Origin: Atherinomorus stipes | Taxonomy: Eukaryota; Chordata; Actinopteri; Atheriniformes; Atherinidae | NCBI GenBank assembly: GCA_023101725.1 | Contig: JALJCO010001245.1 | Span: 186,001-250,000, forward strand | Direction of reading: 5' to 3' | Length of the DNA stretch: 64,000 nucleotides | Shown: positions 60,800 through 64,000 of the stretch, one piece after another | How the letters are laid out: each line of letters starts with the position of its first letter | Position numbering within the stretch: the stretch's first letter is position 1 | The notes under the pieces: generated by a model | The model's database searches: none | The model's input: only the letters and a program-made list of their open reading frames with translations | What the model was told of the DNA's origin: nothing | Translations under genes and position numbers: made by a program

Positions 60800-61946
60800 A
60801 GATATTTGCCCGGTTTGCAAGTGATCCTGCTGGACAGAATAATTCTTCATTAATGCTGGTAAAATATTTGAGACAAACCCTCATCTTAGGTGAACAGTAA
60901 ATATCCGTTCTACGTTTGCCAGGCTCATAATTCCCAATCTAACGTGACTGAATGACAAGTCCTGCATTTTAGCAAACTAGTTAACTCTCAGCTAGTGAAG
61001 AGGCTACATGGCGAGCTGGACAAACCAGCTGTGTTGTTATTGTGCAACTCGTAACAAGTTTAGCGACTTTTGTCTAGATTGATCAAAAGTAATGATTGAG
61101 ATTCTGAGTCTTGAGTCATTGCTCACCTGTGACTATCATCTTTTTGAAATAGTCTCCGACATGGCGTTGTCCAGCCACTCCTTTGGCCATGCTGACATTG
61201 CAGCGCAGATGAAGATCTCCCTCTCCGCTGTGGCTTGCACCGCTCCCTCTGGCATTGGGCATCAACCAATCATGTTGCGTCATTGCATGTGTGCGTGCCC
61301 CTGTGCCCTCAGATTTTATTTCTTTCACTCAACATCTGTACTATTTTCTGATAATGAAATGGTTATTTGAGTATTGGTTATGTTTCAAGGATTTACTGTA
61401 AAAAGGGAGGGGATGGAATGGGGAGACGGCAGTTTTACAAGGGGGGTGGTTTTGATTGTTTTTATTTCAGGGGGGATGCTATCCCCCCTTATCCCCCCTC
61501 AACTTGAGTACTGGTTGTGATGCAGCCGTGAGCCGTGAACTGAGAAATGACTGACCCGTCTACAACACAGGAAAAATTTCTGCCACTGCGGTGGTTTAAT
61601 CTGACATGGTGACCATGGTGAAAGACTAAATAAATCATGTAGTCTGAACCTGCATAAGTTATCCGAGGGGGTTTTCTGAAGACAGTCACTCCTACTGTCC
61701 TACAGTATCATCACCTGTTTTAACTGTTTACATGCATTAATGTTTTGATTTTTGCAACCAAACAAATACCAGGACTAACATTAATTTTTTTCCGACACTT
61801 TACATCATATCTTGACCTCGACTGCATTAAAAGTTGAGTCTTGCATGTAAAACACACGTCTTCTCATAGTTCAATAATGCTTTTCCTGTGTTTGCTTGCC
61901 CCCTGGTTGCGTGCGCATCCTATCTGTGACGTTGCTCTGAAACCCA
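60800..61946. other. probable TE-derived sequence with GGGGGGAT/ATCCCCCC hairpin
   Basis: GGGGGGAT-GCT-ATCCCCCC at 61470-61488 is a perfect short hairpin, and the CCCCCCTTATCCCCCC motif around it recalls a teleost DNA element seen in many loci. A short frame at 61009-61083 (MASWTNQLCCYCATRNKFSD) is open but matches nothing I recognise. No ends located. Confidence 0.35.
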
Positions 61947-62346
61947 TACTACCCCAAAAATTAGAATATCCTAAAAAAAGTTAATTTATTTCTGTAATTC
62001 AACTTAAAAAGTGCAATTTACATATTGTATAAATAAATAATATGCAAAACAATATATTTCAAGCTTTATTTGTGTGGATGTTGCCGATTAGGACTTGCTG
62101 CTTAAGAAAACCTCAAATTCAAAAACTCAAAAAATTAGAATATTGCATGAAATCAATTATAAAAGGCTTTTAAAAGCAAAAAGTCAGGCCTCCTAAAATA
62201 AAATCTTGCATCTGTACTTAATGCTTGGTTTGGCCCTTTTGCATAAATGCCTGCCTTAACCCGGCGTGGCATGGATGCTTCCAGCTTGTGGCATATCTCA
62301 GGTGTTGTGGAAGATCAACATGCTTCCATCACAGCCTTGAGCTCTT
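61947..62346 (-). mobile_element. Tc1/mariner element fragment with transposase C-terminal relic
   Basis: The terminal-repeat sequence CCCCAAAAATTAGAATATCC lies near 61952, with an internal echo AAAAAATTAGAATATTGCAT at about 62127. On the minus strand 62346-62214 reads ELKAVMEAC, stop, SSTTPEICHKLEASMPRRVK then AGIYAKGPNQ. This is the Tc1 transposase C-terminus (pattern ELK-AI-ATW-SITP-CH-LI-SMPRR), with the conserved Trp codon changed to TGA. The rest of the transposase is lost at the junction with the next repeat. Confidence 0.8.
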
Positions 62347-62394
62347 CTCGACCGGAAGGTCGATGCATCAATTCCAGGCTTCTCCAGGCTACAT

Positions 62395-62560
62395 GCCGAG
62401 GTGTCCTTGGACAAGTTGCTGAACCCCATGTTGCCTTCCAGTGTGCCTATTGGTGAACGTGTGTGTGAATGGGTGAATGTGATATGTAGTGTAAAGTACT
62501 TTGGGTTGTCAGCACATGACTGGAACAAGTCCTGTATAAGTAGTGCTACACCATTTACAT
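62395..62560 (+). mobile_element. SINE-type repeat tail
   Basis: GAGGTGTCCTTGGACAAGTT, GTGTGTGAATGGGTGAATGT and GTAGTGTAAAGTACTTTGGG appear in the order found in a widespread teleost SINE-type repeat, with AAGTCCTGTATAAGTAGTGC and CACCATTTACA at the end. The tRNA-like head is missing. It abuts the Tc1 fragment. Exact family not determined. Confidence 0.5.
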
Positions 62561-64000
62561 GTCATCTCTTCAGCTCCAGGATAGCCGGAAGGGTCATTGA
62601 CCAGGTAGGGGTGCAGAATTCAACTACTAAAAGAAGATGCAGGCCAAGTACCACCTCCCAGCCAAGAGTGATAATCAACACCATCTACCACTTCACTTCC
62701 AGAATCAGAACCAGACCAAGAACCAAAGTCAAAACCAGAACAATGTCTGTCTAAATGCACAAAGTGTATGACAACACCACTGTCCCCATTCTGACATCCA
62801 ATCAGGTCAGTCTCTACCCCAAGAAACTAAACTCAGCTTCTAGAAAACTTGTACCTTGCCTCAGTCCCACATGGTTCACACATTTATTGGAAATAATGAT
62901 AAAAACAACAACAACAACAAAAAAAACACACACACACACACAACTGAACAATCTCTGAACCATTTTTGGGATGTTCAGTTGAGTAGACTCACTCATCTCT
63001 ATGTAGCTAATACAGCAGATTAGTCTGCACTTTCTGAAACAAATACTGAAAGCAGCTCTGTTCATTTATTTTCATTCTTGTATGTACCTGTGAATGAAAA
63101 ACAAAGCATCTAAAGTTTGCATGCTGAGACAAAAACAATTGCAAGATTGTGTGTTTGCATAAGCACTTGTGTGGCTGTTTGTATGTGAGTGATTGGCAGC
63201 TCATATGTATTTCATCTGAACAGATATTGAGGAGAGTGACAGGGGGTGAAATTAAAATTGCATCCCTTGTCAGAGCATCACAATCCCTATTTCTGTTCTT
63301 CATTTTCTAAGTGCTAGTTTGCCCATCAAAACCCGAATGTGCCTGTTTGGGTGTGTGCGTGTGTGTGTGTGTGTGTGTGTTTGCATCCATTTAGGAATCA
63401 CTGGGTGAAAATACTTTAGCATGTCTGTGTGTGTGTGTGTGAAACTGTGGGGGTATTTAGCCCGTCTATCAGAAAACAATACATTTTTGAAATCTGACAG
63501 CTTCAGATCGCTCACATAATGACAGCCCACGGGTGGTTAGCACTGCAATCACACAAACCCTCCTGCCTTCTTCCACCCATCTATCCCTCCCCAACCTTCC
63601 CATTTATTCCCTTCTTTAAACTTATTCCATATTTATTTATTCATTTCTCATTGGAGGGGAAAGGGCTGAATAAGCGTGATTCTTTGCCTGCTTAATTAAA
63701 ATATATAATTCATCTGCGTCAAATGATTTTGCCTCTGCGTTTTTATGGAGTCCGATTTAGGAACATTTGCATTTAAATTGGAAAACCAGGAGGGAAATAC
63801 ACTAGGAGGGCTGGGGTGGGTGTGCGTGAAAAGACAGAAGGGATCTTTTATTTATTTATTTATCTCTTTTTGAAGAAATACCTTTCTTTAGTTCAAAGAT
63901 GTCCAAACTCAAACCCCTTCTGTGGATGACCAAGTAACTAATAAGTCATATTGTAACTGAAATGTCCCAAAAAAGATGGGACTTCATGACTCTACAGGCC
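62561..64000. other. upstream cntfr sequence, microsatellites only
   Basis: Contains (CAA)n/(CA)n at 62905-62942, (GT)n at 63352-63381 and 63425-63441. No 5'UTR exon or promoter recognised. Confidence 0.5.

Overview
The window looks like teleost fish nuclear DNA. It is AT-rich with many microsatellites, has vertebrate-type GT-AG exons, and is full of teleost-type transposable-element debris. No operons, bacterial genes or CRISPR arrays are visible. Only one host gene can be supported: cntfr, the ciliary neurotrophic factor receptor alpha subunit, on the minus strand. Two coding exons are present. A signal-peptide exon (58049-58130) begins exactly at the ATG. An Ig-like C2 exon (7115-7348) carries the first extracellular domain. 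Both are phase-compatible (phase 1 to phase 1) and separated by an intron of exactly 50,700 bp if these splice sites are used. The fibronectin III, hinge and GPI-anchor exons should lie below coordinate 1. The 5'UTR exon(s) and promoter should lie above 58130, probably beyond 64000.

Almost everything else is intronic and is best read as a record of transposon insertions. From low to high coordinate: a Tc1/mariner-type MITE (4371-4585); a hAT-type MITE with an 8-bp target duplication (5242-5673); a tRNA-derived SINE (8281-8533); a TTAA-flanked element carrying its own insertion (12058-13356, insertion 12558-13054); a degraded transposase-like relic (15750-16020); another TTAA MITE (16033-16661); an (AT)n block around a tRNA-Glu-like sequence (16880-17450); a TTAA MITE (18706-19171); and a palindromic hAT MITE (19307-19489). 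A multiply nested complex lies at 29647-33339. A second copy of the 18706 family is at 41527-41988. A long 5'-truncated, frameshifted L1/Tx1-type LINE runs from about 42062 to 49577, with a Helentron-like element (45877-48448, including a minisatellite) in its 3'UTR. A hAT end is at 53536-53552, and a Harbinger-like element with a Myb/SANT relic is at 53700-54930. Upstream of the signal-peptide exon lie a Penelope-type fragment with a hammerhead-like core (about 60216-60249), a 168-bp tandem duplication (60460-60790), a Tc1 transposase relic (61947-62346) and a SINE-type tail (62395-62560).

I found no new multi-gene system. The observations most worth checking are the large cntfr intron, the nested foldback/hAT/MITE complex, the Helentron-like element inside the L1, the inverted MITE pair able to form intramolecular dsRNA, and the hammerhead-like core. 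All element boundaries and similarities were read by eye, with no alignment or database search.
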